The position numbers and the translations under genes are program-made. Shown one piece after another: positions 47,690 to 60,007 of a stretch of 64,000 nt of DNA. The DNA comes from Dehalobacter sp. (GTDB lineage Bacteria; Bacillota; Desulfitobacteriia; Desulfitobacteriales; Syntrophobotulaceae). A model generated the notes under the pieces. That model was not told the origin of the DNA, did not search any database, and saw only the letters and a program-made list of their open reading frames with translations. The DNA is taken from contig JAMPIU010000112.1 of assembly GCA_023667845.1 (NCBI GenBank), positions 89,300 to 153,299 of the forward strand, written 5' to 3'. The stretch's first letter is position 1, and every line of letters starts with the position of its first letter.

Positions 47690-48787
47690 ATGTATATTAA
47701 AGACTTATATTTGGTTAATTTCAGAAATTATAAAGAACAAAAGATTGACTTCCAGCCGGGAATCAACTTGCTAATGGGTTCCAACGGTCAGGGAAAAACG
47801 AATATCCTTGAAGGAATCGGGTATCTTATTAGCGGTAAATCGGCCCGCTGTAAGTCAGAAAATGATTTAATACGCTGGGGGGAGAAAAATTTTTATCTTT
47901 CAGGTTCTTTTCTAGTTTCAGAAAGGCTCTTCATGCTGGAGAGTTATTACGAAACCGGAAAAAAAGTCATGAAGATTAACCAATTGGCTTGTAAACGTCT
48001 TTCAGATTACGTTGGTACAGTCAATGGGGTTTCTTTTTATCCGGATGATTTAAATATTGTTAAAAAAGGACCCAACGAAAGAAGGCGTTTTATTGATCTG
48101 CTGATTGCCCAGATTAGACCTACGCATTTTGCCCTGCTCAATGCTTATTTAAGGGCTGTTCACCAGAAAAATATTCTTTTGAAAAACGAAAGAAATATTA
48201 ATCTGTTAAGAATTCAGCTCCAGGCCTGGAATGAGCAAATTTGTGCGATCGGTTCCAAAATTATCATTAATCGATCTGAATTTACAGATAAACTGAATAC
48301 CCACTGCAGAAAGATATTTCAAAGCATTTTTTCGGATGAGGACCATCTCGATATCGTTTATCAAGCCTTAGGAAAAAAGGATTTAGAGCAGGCTTTACAA
48401 AGCTTTCCGGAGATACTTGAGAAAAAAATGATGCAGGAAATTGAGAGAAAAGCTGTATTGTTCGGACCCCACCGCGACGAAATAATTATTTATCTGAATG
48501 GAAATGATACAAGAATATTTGCATCTCAAGGTCAGCAGCGTTCTCTGGTGCTCAGTTTAAAGCTGGCTGAAATGGAAATCATCCGGAATGAAAAAGATGA
48601 ATATCCGATTTTACTGCTGGATGATGTTCTTTCTGAATTGGATGAATATCGGAGGGACTATTTAATTGAGTATATTAATACCCTGCAAAAACAGACGATC
48701 ATCACTATGACTGGTGCAGATGACAGGATTGCGAATCAGAAAGCAGTGGTATATCAGGTATCTAATGGAAATATAAGGAGGAAATAG
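47690..48787 (+). CDS. recF: DNA replication and repair protein RecF
   Basis: RecF is an SMC-like ATPase that helps load RecA at gaps. It starts MYIKDLYLVNFRNYKEQKIDFQPGINLLMGSNGQGKTNILEGIGYL (Walker A GSNGQGKTN). FASQGQQRSLVLSLKLAE (signature) and ILLLDDVLSELDEYRR (Walker B) follow. The 365 residues are normal. The ribosome site is weak, so coupling with dnaN is likely. Confidence 0.96.
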   Translation: MYIKDLYLVNFRNYKEQKIDFQPGINLLMGSNGQGKTNILEGIGYLISGKSARCKSENDLIRWGEKNFYLSGSFLVSERLFMLESYYETGKKVMKINQLACKRLSDYVGTVNGVSFYPDDLNIVKKGPNERRRFIDLLIAQIRPTHFALLNAYLRAVHQKNILLKNERNINLLRIQLQAWNEQICAIGSKIIINRSEFTDKLNTHCRKIFQSIFSDEDHLDIVYQALGKKDLEQALQSFPEILEKKMMQEIERKAVLFGPHRDEIIIYLNGNDTRIFASQGQQRSLVLSLKLAEMEIIRNEKDEYPILLLDDVLSELDEYRRDYLIEYINTLQKQTIITMTGADDRIANQKAVVYQVSNGNIRRK

Positions 48788-48790
48788 TTG

Positions 48791-49042
48791 ATGTTTCTAC
48801 ACATCGGTAATAATATTATGGTGAGAAAAGACAAAATCATTCTGATCCTTGATTTGGATAAAGCAGGAAGCAACCAGATTTCCCGCAGTTTGTTAAATAA
48901 AATGATGAAAAAGGGAACCGTACAGAATATTACGGAAAAAGGAAAAGAGAAATCCTTTGTGATGACGGATTCGGAATATTATCTGTCTCCGATTTCTTCG
49001 TCAACGTTAATGAAAAGATCACAAAGTGGAAGTATTATTTAG
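48791..49042 (+). CDS. remB: Extracellular matrix regulator RemB-like protein
   Basis: An 83-residue protein MFLHIGNNIMVRKDKIILILDLDKAGSN of the DUF370/RemA-RemB family, found between recF and gyrB in Firmicutes (yaaB in Bacillus subtilis). Relatives are DNA-binding regulators. AGGAGG lies nine bases before the ATG; a TTG one codon earlier is possible. The C-terminal tail (SPISSSTLMKRSQSGSII) is variable. Confidence 0.85.
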   Translation: MFLHIGNNIMVRKDKIILILDLDKAGSNQISRSLLNKMMKKGTVQNITEKGKEKSFVMTDSEYYLSPISSSTLMKRSQSGSII

Positions 49043-49103
49043 TGTATTTGCAAATGTAAGTACTTTTTGATACAGCTAGACTGCTAGGACTTCTGCCAAA
49101 GGA

Positions 49104-49127
49104 TTGGCGCCAGCCAAATTTTCTTTA
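49104..49127 (+). terminator. Possible terminator of the dnaN-recF-remB run
   Basis: TTGGC-GCCA-GCCAA hairpin followed by ATTTTCTTT. A second hairpin, GACCTCC/GGAGGTC (49152-49173), follows shortly with a weaker T-run. Either could end upstream transcription before the gyrB promoter. Confidence 0.5.
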
Positions 49128-49180
49128 AGGAAGACGATTCGTTGTTTTATTGACCTCCGGAAGCTGGGAGGTCTTCATAT

Positions 49181-49209
49181 TTGAATGAAAGCAGATTTTA
49201 TAGTATAAT
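49181..49209 (+). promoter_or_regulatory. gyrBA promoter
   Basis: TTGAAT (49181-49186) and TATAAT (49204-49209) are 17 bases apart and lie 37 bases before the gyrB start. This is a near-consensus housekeeping promoter. Confidence 0.75.
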
Positions 49210-49227
49210 ATTAAGGTTAAAGGATAA

Positions 49228-51180
<1,953 letters not shown>

Positions 51181-51194
51181 AGGAGCGTTGATTC

Positions 51195-53663
51195 ATGTCT
51201 ATGGAACTTTTTAACGGCAAAGTTTTGCCCATTGAGATTTCAGATGAATTAAAAAAATCGTTTATAGATTATTCCATGAGCGTTATTGTCAGCAGGGCCT
51301 TGCCTGATGTACGCGACGGCTTGAAACCGGTTCATCGCAGAATTCTTTATGCGATGAATGAGTTAGGGATGCACCCGAATAAAGGTTATAGCAAATCGGC
51401 CCGACTGGTCGGAGATTGCATGGGTAAATTTCATCCGCATGGAGATTCTTCGATCTATGATGCGGCTGTCAGGCTGGCTCAGAATTTTTCCAGCCGTTAT
51501 CCTTTAATTGACGGACATGGCAACTTTGGTTCCATCGATGGCGATTCAGCGGCTGCCATGCGTTATACAGAGATGAAGATGGCTCCGCTGGCTACGTATA
51601 TGCTGGCTGATATTGATAAGGATACCGTCAATTTTAGTCCAAACTATGATGAAAGAGAAAAAGAGCCGGACGTTTTGCCGGCGAAATTTCCGAATCTATT
51701 GGTTAACGGTTCTTCCGGAATTGCTGTCGGGATGGCCACGAATATACCGCCGCACAATCTGGGCGAAGTCATCGATGGCGTAGTATATTTGATGGACAGT
51801 GAGGATAACGAAGACGGAGCACCTCGACCTGGAATCAGAGATCTGATGAAATTTATTAAAGGACCTGATTTTCCGACCGGTGCCCAAATCATGGGCACGG
51901 AAGGAATCATCAGCGCGTACACGACTGGCAGGGGATCAATCAAGGTCCGGGCGAAGGCCAATATCGAAAAAATCGAAAAAAATGGGAAAATGCAGATCGT
52001 TGTTACGGAAATTCCGTATGTGGTCAATAAGTCCCGGCTGATTGAAAAGATAGCTGAACTTGTTCAGGAAAAGAAAATCGAAGGTATTACCGATTTGCGC
52101 GATGAGACCACAATGAAAGGGATTCGTATTGTGATTGAACTGCGCAGGGATGTTACACCTCAGGTCATTCTGAATCAGTTGTATAAGCATACCCAGATGG
52201 AAGATAGCTTCGGGATCAATATGCTGGCGCTGGTTGACAATACCCCGAAAGTACTCAACCTGCAGGAAATTCTGGAATATTTTATCAAACACCAAAAGGA
52301 AGTTATTGTCCGGCGCAGCCGGTTTGAACTGAAGAAAGCAGAAGATGAGGCACATATTGTTGAAGGACTGCGCAAGGCGCTGGACTATATCGATGAAGTC
52401 ATTGAGATCATTCGTTCTTCCAAGGATGATGACATCGCCAAAGCCAAACTGATCCTGCGCTTTGATTTCAGCGACAGACAGGCCCAGGCGATTATGGACA
52501 TGCGCTTAAAGCGCCTGACTGGTTTGGAACGTGAAAAACTGGATGCCCAGTATCAAAGGCTGATGGATGAGATTGCTTACCTGACGGCAGTTTTGAATTC
52601 GGACAAAATGGTTCGTGGAATTATTAAAACTGAACTGAAGGAAATCAGGGATAAATTTGCGGACCCGAGACGTTCAGAAATTACCTTTGATGCGACGAAG
52701 ATGGAAATTGAAGATCTGATCGCGGATGAGGACGTCGTAATTACGGTCACACACAGAGGGTATATCAAAAGACTGCCCTTAAACACCTATCACAGTCAGA
52801 GAAGAGGTGGACGTGGTGTCAACGGCATGTCTACCGGAGAAAATGATTTTGTGGAGAGCCTGTTTATTGCCTCGACACATCATCATATTCTTTTCTTCAC
52901 TTCACGTGGCAAGGTTTACCGTCTACGGGCGCATGAAATACCTGAGGCAAGCCGGACCGCTAAAGGGACTGCGATTGTGAACCTTTTGAGTCTTGCGCAG
53001 GATGAAAAAGTCACTGCGACGATTGCTGTCAAGGAGTTTAAAGACCAATTCAACCTGCTGACAGCAACGAAAAACGGGATTGTCAAAAAGACTTCGCTCC
53101 AGGATTACGACACAAAAAGAAGTGATGGCTTGATTGCGCTGACGCTGGATGAAAATGACGAACTGATCGGCGTGCGCCTCACGAAACAAGATGATGATGT
53201 CGTGATTGCAACCCGTCTGGGCTTGGCGATTCGTTTCTCTGAGGAAGATGTCAGAGCCATGGGACGGACAGCCCGCGGCGTAAGAGGAATCTCTCTCAGG
53301 AAAGATGATTATGTCATTGCCATGGATGTCGTGGATAAAACCGCTAGTGATTTGGAATTGCTGACCGTTACCGAGAATGGCTTTGCTAAACGAAGCGAAC
53401 TCAGTGAATTCCGGATCCAGGGACGTGGTGGCAAAGGCATTATCGGGCACAGAGTCACTTCTAAGACTGGGCCTCTGGCCGCCGTCAAGGTCGTCACCGC
53501 CGATCAAGAACTGATGGTCATTACCGATGAAGGTATTGTGATCCGTCAGGAAGTCAGCGGCATCTCCGTCCAGGGGAGATCGGCCCAGGGAGTCACTGCC
53601 ATGAGAACCGGTGAAAGCAAGGTCGTGGCCGTAGCTAAATTTGTAAGCAAAGAAGAAGAATAA
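51195..53663 (+). CDS. gyrA: DNA gyrase subunit A
   Basis: GyrA cuts and rejoins DNA. The quinolone-region block is [17 protein letters not shown], and the catalytic tyrosine lies in [12 protein letters not shown]. The C-terminal beta-pinwheel carries the GyrA-box-like [10 protein letters not shown] and further blades ([30 protein letters not shown]). AAAGGAG precedes the ATG, 14 bases after gyrB. The 822 residues are normal. Confidence 0.97.
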   Translation: MSMELFNGKVLPIEISDELKKSFIDYSMSVIVSRALPDVRDGLKPVHRRILYAMNELGMHPNKGYSKSARLVGDCMGKFHPHGDSSIYDAAVRLAQNFSSRYPLIDGHGNFGSIDGDSAAAMRYTEMKMAPLATYMLADIDKDTVNFSPNYDEREKEPDVLPAKFPNLLVNGSSGIAVGMATNIPPHNLGEVIDGVVYLMDSEDNEDGAPRPGIRDLMKFIKGPDFPTGAQIMGTEGIISAYTTGRGSIKVRAKANIEKIEKNGKMQIVVTEIPYVVNKSRLIEKIAELVQEKKIEGITDLRDETTMKGIRIVIELRRDVTPQVILNQLYKHTQMEDSFGINMLALVDNTPKVLNLQEILEYFIKHQKEVIVRRSRFELKKAEDEAHIVEGLRKALDYIDEVIEIIRSSKDDDIAKAKLILRFDFSDRQAQAIMDMRLKRLTGLEREKLDAQYQRLMDEIAYLTAVLNSDKMVRGIIKTELKEIRDKFADPRRSEITFDATKMEIEDLIADEDVVITVTHRGYIKRLPLNTYHSQRRGGRGVNGMSTGENDFVESLFIASTHHHILFFTSRGKVYRLRAHEIPEASRTAKGTAIVNLLSLAQDEKVTATIAVKEFKDQFNLLTATKNGIVKKTSLQDYDTKRSDGLIALTLDENDELIGVRLTKQDDDVVIATRLGLAIRFSEEDVRAMGRTARGVRGISLRKDDYVIAMDVVDKTASDLELLTVTENGFAKRSELSEFRIQGRGGKGIIGHRVTSKTGPLAAVKVVTADQELMVITDEGIVIRQEVSGISVQGRSAQGVTAMRTGESKVVAVAKFVSKEEE

Positions 53664-53731
53664 ACGATTAATAAAATGATGTTAACAGGGAACAATAGGA
53701 CGATTAACAGATCTATTAGGAGGAATCATTC

Positions 53732-54616
53732 ATGGTTGAGGTAGCTTCATGGAAAGTAAAAACAGGCTTGGCGGAGATGTTAAAAGGCGGCGTCATTATG
53801 GATGTCACAACACCCGAGCAGGCAAAAATAGCGGAGGAAGCCGGGGCCTGTGCAGTTATGGCCCTGGAAAGAGTGCCCTCTGATATCCGGGCAGCAGGCG
53901 GTGTGGCAAGAATGGCCGATCCGACCATTGTTAAAAAAATCATGGAGGCTGTAACCATTCCAGTTATGGCTAAAGCAAGAATCGGACACTTTGTCGAAGC
54001 CCGGATCCTGGAAGCACTTGGCGCGGATTACATCGATGAGAGCGAAGTTCTGACTCCTGCCGACGACCTTTATCACATTGACAAGCATAATTTTAAAGTT
54101 CCATTTGTCTGCGGTGCGCGCAATCTCGGTGAAGCCCTGCGTCGGATTGGCGAGGGTGCCGCGATGATCCGCACCAAAGGTGAGCCCGGAACAGGCAATG
54201 TGGTTGAGGCAGTGCGTCATATGCGGACGGTTATGGCCGATATCCGCCGTCTGACCACCATGCCGAAAGAGGAACTGATGACCGCAGCCAAGGAAATGGC
54301 CGCACCCTACGATTTGGTTCTATATGTTGCCGAACACGGCAAACTGCCGGTTGTAAATTTTGCCGCAGGCGGAATCGCAACACCGGCTGATGCGGCCCTC
54401 ATGATGCAGCTGGGTTGCGACGGTATTTTTGTTGGCTCCGGCATATTTAAATCCTCTGAACCAGCCAAGAGAGCCAGAGCGATCGTTCTCGCAACCACCC
54501 ATCACAATGATCCGGACATGCTGGCCAAGCTTTCTGAAGAAATCGGTGAAGCAATGCCAGGTCTGGAGATTTCCTCGATTGCTCCGGAGGAAAGAATGCA
54601 GGATCGGGGCTGGTGA
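53732..54616 (+). CDS. pdxS: Pyridoxal 5'-phosphate synthase, synthase subunit
   Basis: PdxS builds PLP from ribose 5-phosphate, glyceraldehyde 3-phosphate and ammonia. The 294-residue protein has [78 protein letters not shown] and [28 protein letters not shown] precedes the start. Its stop overlaps the pdxT start region. Confidence 0.97.
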   Translation: MVEVASWKVKTGLAEMLKGGVIMDVTTPEQAKIAEEAGACAVMALERVPSDIRAAGGVARMADPTIVKKIMEAVTIPVMAKARIGHFVEARILEALGADYIDESEVLTPADDLYHIDKHNFKVPFVCGARNLGEALRRIGEGAAMIRTKGEPGTGNVVEAVRHMRTVMADIRRLTTMPKEELMTAAKEMAAPYDLVLYVAEHGKLPVVNFAAGGIATPADAALMMQLGCDGIFVGSGIFKSSEPAKRARAIVLATTHHNDPDMLAKLSEEIGEAMPGLEISSIAPEERMQDRGW

Positions 54617-55203
54617 GCATGAAAAAGAAGATTGGTGTCCTGGCTATCCAGGGCGCTTTTCGCGAGCACTGCAGATCTTTGGAAAAACTTGGAGTTGGAG
54701 GAGTTGAAGTCCGCAGCGTCGATGATTTAAAAGAAATCAGCGGACTGATTATTCCCGGCGGGGAAAGCACAGCCATTGGCAAGCAGCTCGAAATTGACGG
54801 TTTTGGCGACAAAATTGCAGAAATGGCTGGTGAAGGTTTCCCCATTTTTGGGACATGCGCCGGCATGATTCTGCTCAGTAAAAGAATTGACCAGAGTAGC
54901 CAGTATTCTTTGGGGCTTCTGGATATTTCCGTCAAACGAAATGCTTTTGGCCGGCAGATTGCGAGTTTTGAAGCGGATATCCCGGTTAAGGGACTAAAAG
55001 GCGGAAATTTGCGGGCCGTATTCATCCGCGCGCCGTATGTGACGGAAGCAGGTCCGGAGGTGGATGTGCTGGCCGCATATGCCGGAAAGATTGTCTTGGT
55101 CCAGGATGATCATATTCTGGCCAGCGCGTTTCATCCCGAGCTTACCGACGATACCAGAATTCATGAATATTTCATTAACATCGTTGATCAGTATCGAAAA
55201 TAG
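54613..55203 (+). CDS. pdxT: Pyridoxal 5'-phosphate synthase, glutaminase subunit
   Basis: PdxT releases ammonia from glutamine for PdxS. The class I glutaminase triad is seen in [11 protein letters not shown] (Cys) and [10 protein letters not shown] (His, Glu), with [15 protein letters not shown] before them. The start is GTG at 54613 (4-base overlap) or ATG at 54619; the two differ by two residues. The 196 residues are normal. Confidence 0.96.
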   Translation: MSMKKKIGVLAIQGAFREHCRSLEKLGVGGVEVRSVDDLKEISGLIIPGGESTAIGKQLEIDGFGDKIAEMAGEGFPIFGTCAGMILLSKRIDQSSQYSLGLLDISVKRNAFGRQIASFEADIPVKGLKGGNLRAVFIRAPYVTEAGPEVDVLAAYAGKIVLVQDDHILASAFHPELTDDTRIHEYFINIVDQYRK

Positions 55204-55215
55204 GAGGGGCCCGTT

Positions 55216-56481
55216 ATGCTCGATCTAAAATTTGTGCGCAGCAATCCCGAGATTGTCAAAGAAGCGTTAGCGAAACGCTGTGCCGATATCAACCTGGATG
55301 ATTTTTTGCGCCAAGAGGAAAAAAGACGGCAAATCTTATTTGAGGCGGAAAATCTGAAAGCGGAACGCAATAAGGTATCTGAAGAAGTTGCCCGGCGAAA
55401 GAAAAGCGGGCAGGATGCCGAGGAGCTGATCCTTCAAATGCGTGAGGTTGGTCAGAACATCAAAACGCTGGATGACAGTTTAAACGAGATCGAGCAAAAA
55501 ATGCTGGAAGTACTCTATTTGATCCCGAATATTCCCGATGCATCTGTTCCGGTTGGTAAAGATGAAAATGATAACATCCAAGTCCGCAAATGGGGTGAAC
55601 CCAGGAAGTTTGAATTTCAGCCGCTGGCCCACTATGAGCTGGGGGAAAAACTTGATATTTTGGATTTTGCCCGGGCCGGCAAAGTAACCGGGACTCGATT
55701 TACGTTCTACAAAGGGCTCGGAGCGCGCCTGGAAAGAGCCTTGATCAATTTTATGATGGACAGGCATGCCGCCAAAGGCTATACGGAGGTCTTTCCGCCG
55801 TTTATGGTCAACCGGCAGTCTATGTTTTCCACCGGCCAGCTGCCCAAATTTGAAGAAGACGCTTTTAAAGTAGAAAAAACTGATTATTTTCTGATTCCTA
55901 CAGCGGAGGTACCGGTCACCAATATTTACAGAGATGAGATCCTTGAAGCAGATATGCTTCCGATTAGATTTTGTGCCTACAGCGCGTGTTTCCGCGCCGA
56001 AGCCGGAGCGTCCGGGAGGGATACCCGCGGGCTGATCCGCCAGCATCAGTTTAATAAGGTCGAGCTTGTCAAATTCTCCCTTCCGGAGAATTCCTTCCAG
56101 GAGTTGGAGATGCTGACCGCAGATGCTGAAGCGATTTTGCAGGAACTGGAACTTTCTTACCGCGTTATTGTTTTATCCACCGGCGATCTTGGATTCAGCT
56201 CTGCTAAAACGTACGACATTGAAGTATGGCTGCCAAGCTTTAATCTGTACAGGGAAATATCTTCCTGCAGCAATTTTAATGATTTTCAGGCCAGAAGAGC
56301 GAATATTCGTTTTCGGCGCGGACCTAAGGAAAAACCGGAGTTTGTGCATACCTTAAACGGCAGCGGACTGGCCATCGGCAGGACCGTATCGGCTATTCTG
56401 GAGAACTATCAGGAAGAAGACGGTAGAATCAGGATTCCGAAAGCACTGGTTCCATACATGGGCACGGAATTTATCGGTTAG
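55216..56481 (+). CDS. serS: Seryl-tRNA synthetase
   Basis: A class II synthetase of 421 residues. The N-terminal coiled-coil arm (about 30-100) contacts the long tRNA arm. The core has [57 protein letters not shown] (motif 2) and [20 protein letters not shown] (motif 3). GGAGG precedes the ATG. No T-box leader is visible; it follows pdxT by 12 bases. Two tRNA-Ser genes lie downstream. Confidence 0.96.
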   Translation: MLDLKFVRSNPEIVKEALAKRCADINLDDFLRQEEKRRQILFEAENLKAERNKVSEEVARRKKSGQDAEELILQMREVGQNIKTLDDSLNEIEQKMLEVLYLIPNIPDASVPVGKDENDNIQVRKWGEPRKFEFQPLAHYELGEKLDILDFARAGKVTGTRFTFYKGLGARLERALINFMMDRHAAKGYTEVFPPFMVNRQSMFSTGQLPKFEEDAFKVEKTDYFLIPTAEVPVTNIYRDEILEADMLPIRFCAYSACFRAEAGASGRDTRGLIRQHQFNKVELVKFSLPENSFQELEMLTADAEAILQELELSYRVIVLSTGDLGFSSAKTYDIEVWLPSFNLYREISSCSNFNDFQARRANIRFRRGPKEKPEFVHTLNGSGLAIGRTVSAILENYQEEDGRIRIPKALVPYMGTEFIG

Positions 56482-56501
56482 ATTAGAATAAAGTTTTTTT
56501 G

Positions 56502-56522
56502 ATTAATGCTAAGAGCATTAAT
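56502..56522. repeat. Perfect inverted repeat after serS
   Basis: ATTAATGCT-AAG-AGCATTAAT is a 9-base-pair hairpin 20 bases after the serS stop. There is no T-run after it on the plus strand, so it is a weak terminator candidate at best. Confidence 0.45.
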
Positions 56523-56581
56523 GTAATTAGATTATTATATTGTTTGTTGCTTCATTGTTTAAAATTGGCGCAAACAGCTTC

Positions 56582-56610
56582 TTGTTTAGTTATAAAGTTT
56601 ATGTTATACT
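56582..56610 (+). promoter_or_regulatory. Promoter of the tRNA-Ser/tRNA-Arg pair
   Basis: TTGTTT (56582-56587) and TATACT (56605-56610) are 17 bases apart, and the tRNA begins 18 bases after the -10. Confidence 0.7.
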
Positions 56611-56628
56611 ATCTATCGTCTTACTGCT

Positions 56629-56717
56629 GGAGGGGTGTCCGAGCGGTTTAAGGAGCCGGTCTTGAAAACCGGTGACTCCGAAAGGGGCCGTGGGTTCGAA
56701 TCCCACCCCCTCCGCCA
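56629..56717 (+). tRNA. tRNA-Ser (anticodon TGA)
   Basis: Acceptor GGAGGGG/CCCCTCC, anticodon loop CTTGAAAA, a long extra arm (GACTCCGAAAGGGGCC region) and T-arm GTGGGTTCGAATCCCAC; GCCA is encoded. The class II shape fits serine. Confidence 0.96.
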
Positions 56718-56729
56718 TGCAATCCATAT

Positions 56730-56808
56730 GGCCTCGTAGCTCAGGTGGATAGAGCGGGGGTTTCCTAAACCCTGTCTTGCGGGGGTTCGAGTCCTCCCGG
56801 GGCCACCA
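56730..56808 (+). tRNA. tRNA-Arg (anticodon CCT)
   Basis: Acceptor GGCCTCG/CGGGGCC, D-arm AGCTCAGGTGGATAGAGC, anticodon loop TTCCTAA and T-arm GGGGGTTCGAGTCCTCC; ACCA is encoded. It follows tRNA-Ser by 12 bases. Confidence 0.94.
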
Positions 56809-56817
56809 TCATATCGC

Positions 56818-56838
56818 AAAGGTTTTAAGGCCTTTTTT
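56818..56838 (+). terminator. Terminator of the tRNA pair
   Basis: AAAGG/CCTTT stem with an 8-base loop and a run of T7, 10 bases after tRNA-Arg. Confidence 0.6.
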
Positions 56839-56963
56839 TATCAGATTTGCCGTTGCGAACGGTAGAAGTACTCGTACTATTTCAATCCTGAATCTGTATT
56901 TCCTGTCCAGCATATTTTTATTCTTCTACGGATCTGGCAGGATGGTATTCGAGGCTGAGAGAA

Positions 56964-57419
56964 ATGAAACATGAAGATTGGATGAGACTTGCGCTTGACC
57001 AAGCCCAAAAGGCTTATGACTGCAATGAGATTCCGGTTGGCGCGCTCGTTATCGTGAATCAGCAAATTCTATCTGTCGCCTTCAATGAAAAAGAGCAGAA
57101 ACAAGACCCGACAGGACATGCCGAAATCCTCGCCATCCGGCGAGCAGCCGAGGCGATGGGTCACTGGAGGCTGACGGATGCGACGTTGTATGTCACCCTG
57201 GAACCCTGCCCGATGTGTGCCGGCGCGATTCTTCAAGCTAGGCTCAAACACCTGGTCTACGGAGCGACGGATGCCAAAGGCGGCGCTGTTGAGTCCGTGA
57301 TGAATGTACTGAACAGAAACTGCTGGAATCACAAAGTTGAAGTCACGGCAGGCGTCTTGGAAGAAGAATGCTCAGTACTGTTAAAACAATATTTCCGGGA
57401 AAAACGTACCAAAGCCTAA
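56964..57419 (+). CDS. tadA: tRNA(adenine-34) deaminase
   Basis: TadA turns A34 to inosine in tRNA-Arg(ACG). The 151-residue protein has the zinc and proton-shuttle motifs TGHAEILAI and LEPCPMCAGAILQARLKHLVYGA. It starts MKHEDWMRLALDQAQKAYD. It ends before an AAAACC/GGTTTT hairpin (57423-57439) that may terminate it. Confidence 0.96.
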   Translation: MKHEDWMRLALDQAQKAYDCNEIPVGALVIVNQQILSVAFNEKEQKQDPTGHAEILAIRRAAEAMGHWRLTDATLYVTLEPCPMCAGAILQARLKHLVYGATDAKGGAVESVMNVLNRNCWNHKVEVTAGVLEEECSVLLKQYFREKRTKA

Positions 57420-57459
57420 AGCAAAACCCTATAGGTTTTAAAAATATTATATTTATCAT

Positions 57460-57621
57460 GGAGAAGTAGCGAAGTGGTCATAACGCGCCGCACTCGAAAT
57501 GTGTGGAGCTATGTGGAAGTCCTGTAGCCGAAAACCTTGATTTTATGGGGTTTTCCAAGCCCTCGGAGTTCGAATCCGGACGGATTTTTGAGCTGTTCTA
57601 TCCGAGTTCTATCCGAGGGCT
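57460..57621 (+). pseudogene. Degenerate tRNA-Ser(CGA)-like sequence with hairpins
   Basis: The first 50 bases (GGAGAAGTAGCGAAGTGG... then GCCGCACTCGAAATG) parallel the intact tRNA-Ser(CGA) that begins at 57641. A T-loop-like GTTCGAATCC occurs at 57568-57577. The part between is far too long and folds as GAAAACC/GGTTTTC. The 3' acceptor CTTCTCC is missing. AGCCCTCGGA (57558-57567) pairs perfectly with TCCGAGGGCT (57612-57621), and TTCTATCCGAG is repeated in tandem (57596-57617). It looks like a broken tRNA copy, perhaps left by an integration event. Confidence 0.6.
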
Positions 57622-57640
57622 AAAATAAAGTTAATAATTC

Positions 57641-57734
57641 GGAGAAGTACCCAAGTGGCTGAAGGGTCCGCACTCGAAATGCGGTAGGCCTGGTTTTCCC
57701 GGGCGCAAGGGTTCAAATCCCTTCTTCTCCGCCA
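57641..57734 (+). tRNA. tRNA-Ser (anticodon CGA)
   Basis: Acceptor GGAGAAG/CTTCTCC, anticodon loop CTCGAAA and a long extra arm (CCTGGTTTTCCCGGGC region). The T-arm is AGGGTTCAAATCCCT and GCCA is encoded. The integrase gene begins 18 bases after it in the opposite direction, so its 3' end is the likely integration site. Confidence 0.96.
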
Positions 57735-57751
57735 TCATGGAGCTGTTAATT

Positions 57752-59101
57752 CTAAAGATTAGCAGCTCCTGCCATTTTAAGCGGCAAAGATTTCTGAATG
57801 ATCTTGGCTGTTTTTTTCTTGGACTGGTACTCCAAATGACCATAAGTATTAACCGTTGTCCGAATATCGCTGTGACCAACCCAATCCCTGATCCGCTCCA
57901 TAGGAACCTCGTTGGCCATCATCAGCCCTACGCACGAGTGTCGAAGGTCATGGAACCTGACATGAGGCAATTCGGCCTTTCTGAGTAAATCACGATGTCT
58001 GTTGGTTATATAGTCCGGGTCGATGATTTCCCCCAAAGGATGAACGCAAAGATAACCAAGCCATTCCTTGCTGTAAGAACTGCCGCAAAGCGCCCTCAGT
58101 TCTTTATTTTCCGCTATCTTAGCTTTTATCCTTTCCTCGACATAAGGAATTAAAGGATAAGTACGGTTGCTTGAATCCGTTTTGAGCTTGTCGGACGGGA
58201 TATATATTTTTTTCTTGTCGATCACTGCTTTTGTTACGGTGTGGCTGGCCCTAAAGAATTTGTACCTGAAATCAAACTGGCTCTCTCTGGTGCCAACACA
58301 CTCACTACGCCTCATCCCATAGAAGCCGCCGAGCAATATAGGAATTTCAATAATATCCCCTACGATAAACTCAAGATAATACTGCATCTGATCGACATTG
58401 AGAGTAGCGGCATTGTATTTCTCGATTTTGTGCAGGGTGATGGCGCTGTTTGGATTTACACTAATCATCTTTTTGCTGACGGCATAATTCAATGCTTGGT
58501 TGATAATGGTATAATCCTTTGCAACTGTGGCTTTCTTCTTGCCGTGTTTCAGCCGATAAGCGTAATGTCCCTTGAGCAGGTCAGGCGTAATCTCCCGGAC
58601 TGTGCAGCCGTAAACCTTAAATGTCGGATATAGGTTGTGCTCGATGTTTTCCGCATAACCAGCCCAGGTATTGAGCTTGATTGTTTTGTCAAAGTTAAAA
58701 TCTTCGCCGACAACAATATTATCCGGGTGCCTGAAAGCAAGCCATTCATTCAGTAAATCTGCAAACAAGGGATTCTCAGAATAGTTTTCATCAGAATCGT
58801 TCTGAGTATTGTTGTTTTCCTCGGGCGTTTCCTGCGCAACCGTCTTTTCATCCTTATCAGCTATGCCGTTTTTCAAGTCAAGGGAATATTGGATTCTTGC
58901 CGCCAGGCATTTGCTTTCAGCTTCCGCTTCGTTTTCCTCGGTTGCGGCAAGTCCGGTTGATGTCCAAAGGGGCTTGCGTTTTCCGTTCCGATCCTTTCGG
59001 TTGAGAACAGTATAATAATAGCCTTTCTTAGGTGTAATGAAGCCTCCTATTAATTCATCCTCGGTCAGTCCGACCATTTTCAGCATTGTGGTGAGTTCCA
59101 T
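57752..59101 (-). CDS. Tyrosine-recombinase integrase of an integrative element
   Basis: The 449-residue protein has an N-terminal arm-type region (1-65, with GYYYTVLNRKDRNGKRKPLW), a core-binding domain (about 125-225, FADLLNEWLAFRH) and a catalytic domain. The active set is seen as the arginine in GFYGMRRSECVG, VRFHDLRHSCVGLM (HxxR), WVGHSDIRTTVN and the tyrosine in TYGHLEYQ. It resembles integrases of Tn916-like and related elements. An acidic, asparagine-rich linker (about 95-118) is unusual. It sits at a tRNA-Ser 3' end and is followed upstream by an excisionase-like gene. Confidence 0.92.
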   Translation of the reverse strand: MELTTMLKMVGLTEDELIGGFITPKKGYYYTVLNRKDRNGKRKPLWTSTGLAATEENEAEAESKCLAARIQYSLDLKNGIADKDEKTVAQETPEENNNTQNDSDENYSENPLFADLLNEWLAFRHPDNIVVGEDFNFDKTIKLNTWAGYAENIEHNLYPTFKVYGCTVREITPDLLKGHYAYRLKHGKKKATVAKDYTIINQALNYAVSKKMISVNPNSAITLHKIEKYNAATLNVDQMQYYLEFIVGDIIEIPILLGGFYGMRRSECVGTRESQFDFRYKFFRASHTVTKAVIDKKKIYIPSDKLKTDSSNRTYPLIPYVEERIKAKIAENKELRALCGSSYSKEWLGYLCVHPLGEIIDPDYITNRHRDLLRKAELPHVRFHDLRHSCVGLMMANEVPMERIRDWVGHSDIRTTVNTYGHLEYQSKKKTAKIIQKSLPLKMAGAANL

Positions 59102-59188
59102 ATGATTCCTCCTTTCAAATTATTCACTCACCTGCCATTGACATAATGAGTGTAGCACAATAAAAAAGGTGCGTGAAATGTGTAAAAC

Positions 59189-59422
59189 TTATTTATTATC
59201 GCTGCTTGCACCAAACCGCAAATAACTCAATAAAAAAGGCTTGGGGATTTTATAGGCCCGCCCAACCTTGAGGCATTCAATTTTATTTTCTTGTATCAAA
59301 CCGTATCCAGTTTTAAGGCTAATGCCAAGAATTTTACACGTTTGCTTCATATCGAGCACATCAGGATATCCTTTTAGCATAATTCGGTAGACTTTTTCTT
59401 GCGTTAATTTTTCATTAGCCAT
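59189..59422 (-). CDS. Excisionase-like helix-turn-helix protein
   Basis: From 59422 the 77-residue protein MANEKLTQEKVYRIMLKGYPDVLDMKQTCKILGISLKTGYGLIQENKIECLKVGRAYKIPK is a MerR/excisionase-type winged helix, as in element Xis proteins and DNA-binding domain helpers. GAGGAGG stands 8 bases upstream of the ATG; the longer reading to 59566 lacks support. It lies 87 bases before int on the same strand and probably steers excision. Confidence 0.82.
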   Translation of the reverse strand: MANEKLTQEKVYRIMLKGYPDVLDMKQTCKILGISLKTGYGLIQENKIECLKVGRAYKIPKPFLLSYLRFGASSDNK

Positions 59423-60007
59423 AATTAAGCCTCCTCTTTCATCAGTGTATACTTCATAAAAACCTTTCTTAAATGAAATCATCGTCATTTTTTGATTAGC
59501 GCAGCGGGAGAATGCGCCTTCGTTCAGACACGTAGACACGCATATCATAAACAGGCGCACCTCCATACTGCACTTCTGTTTTGGTTTATAAGACTATGGT
59601 TTTATTCGGCGGACAGCGGCTGACCGTCCTCATAGGAATTTCACCTCTCCCAGGTTCTCTGCAAGCCGCCCCCATTGCGTGATCCCGCTTAAGCGGGGCT
59701 GTGGCTGGACGGAAGTATCATTATCCCTCTGTATGTTTCATCGCCTTAAATGCTGCCAGCATTTATTTATAGCACGGATATTAATCGCTCGTACCTGACC
59801 TAATTCAATCGCAACATCATCTATACTTTACTAAATCCGATTGTTGAAGGATTGGTGGTTATGGCGTATCTGCTATTTGGCTTTCCTTTTCAGGGCATAC
59901 AGGGAAAGTACCGAATAAAACAATTATTTAATTGTCAAAGATCAGTTAAGGGGGAAGAATTTGTCCCTCTAATAACCACTTCATTTTTCAGGCAAAATCG
60001 CAGGGTG
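59423..60007. other. Gap between sigma-like gene and excisionase
   Basis: About 585 bases without a credible gene. It holds two palindromes: CCCGCTTAAGCGGG (59684-59697) and AAATGCTG-C-CAGCATTT (59748-59764). The latter is followed by ATTTATTTATA on the plus strand. The region probably carries the excisionase promoter and a terminator of the sigma-like gene. It may also be the scar of deleted element genes. Confidence 0.45.

Noticed and set aside
55204..55215. T-box leader upstream of serS
   Set aside because: Only 12 bases separate pdxT and serS, so there is no room for a T-box.
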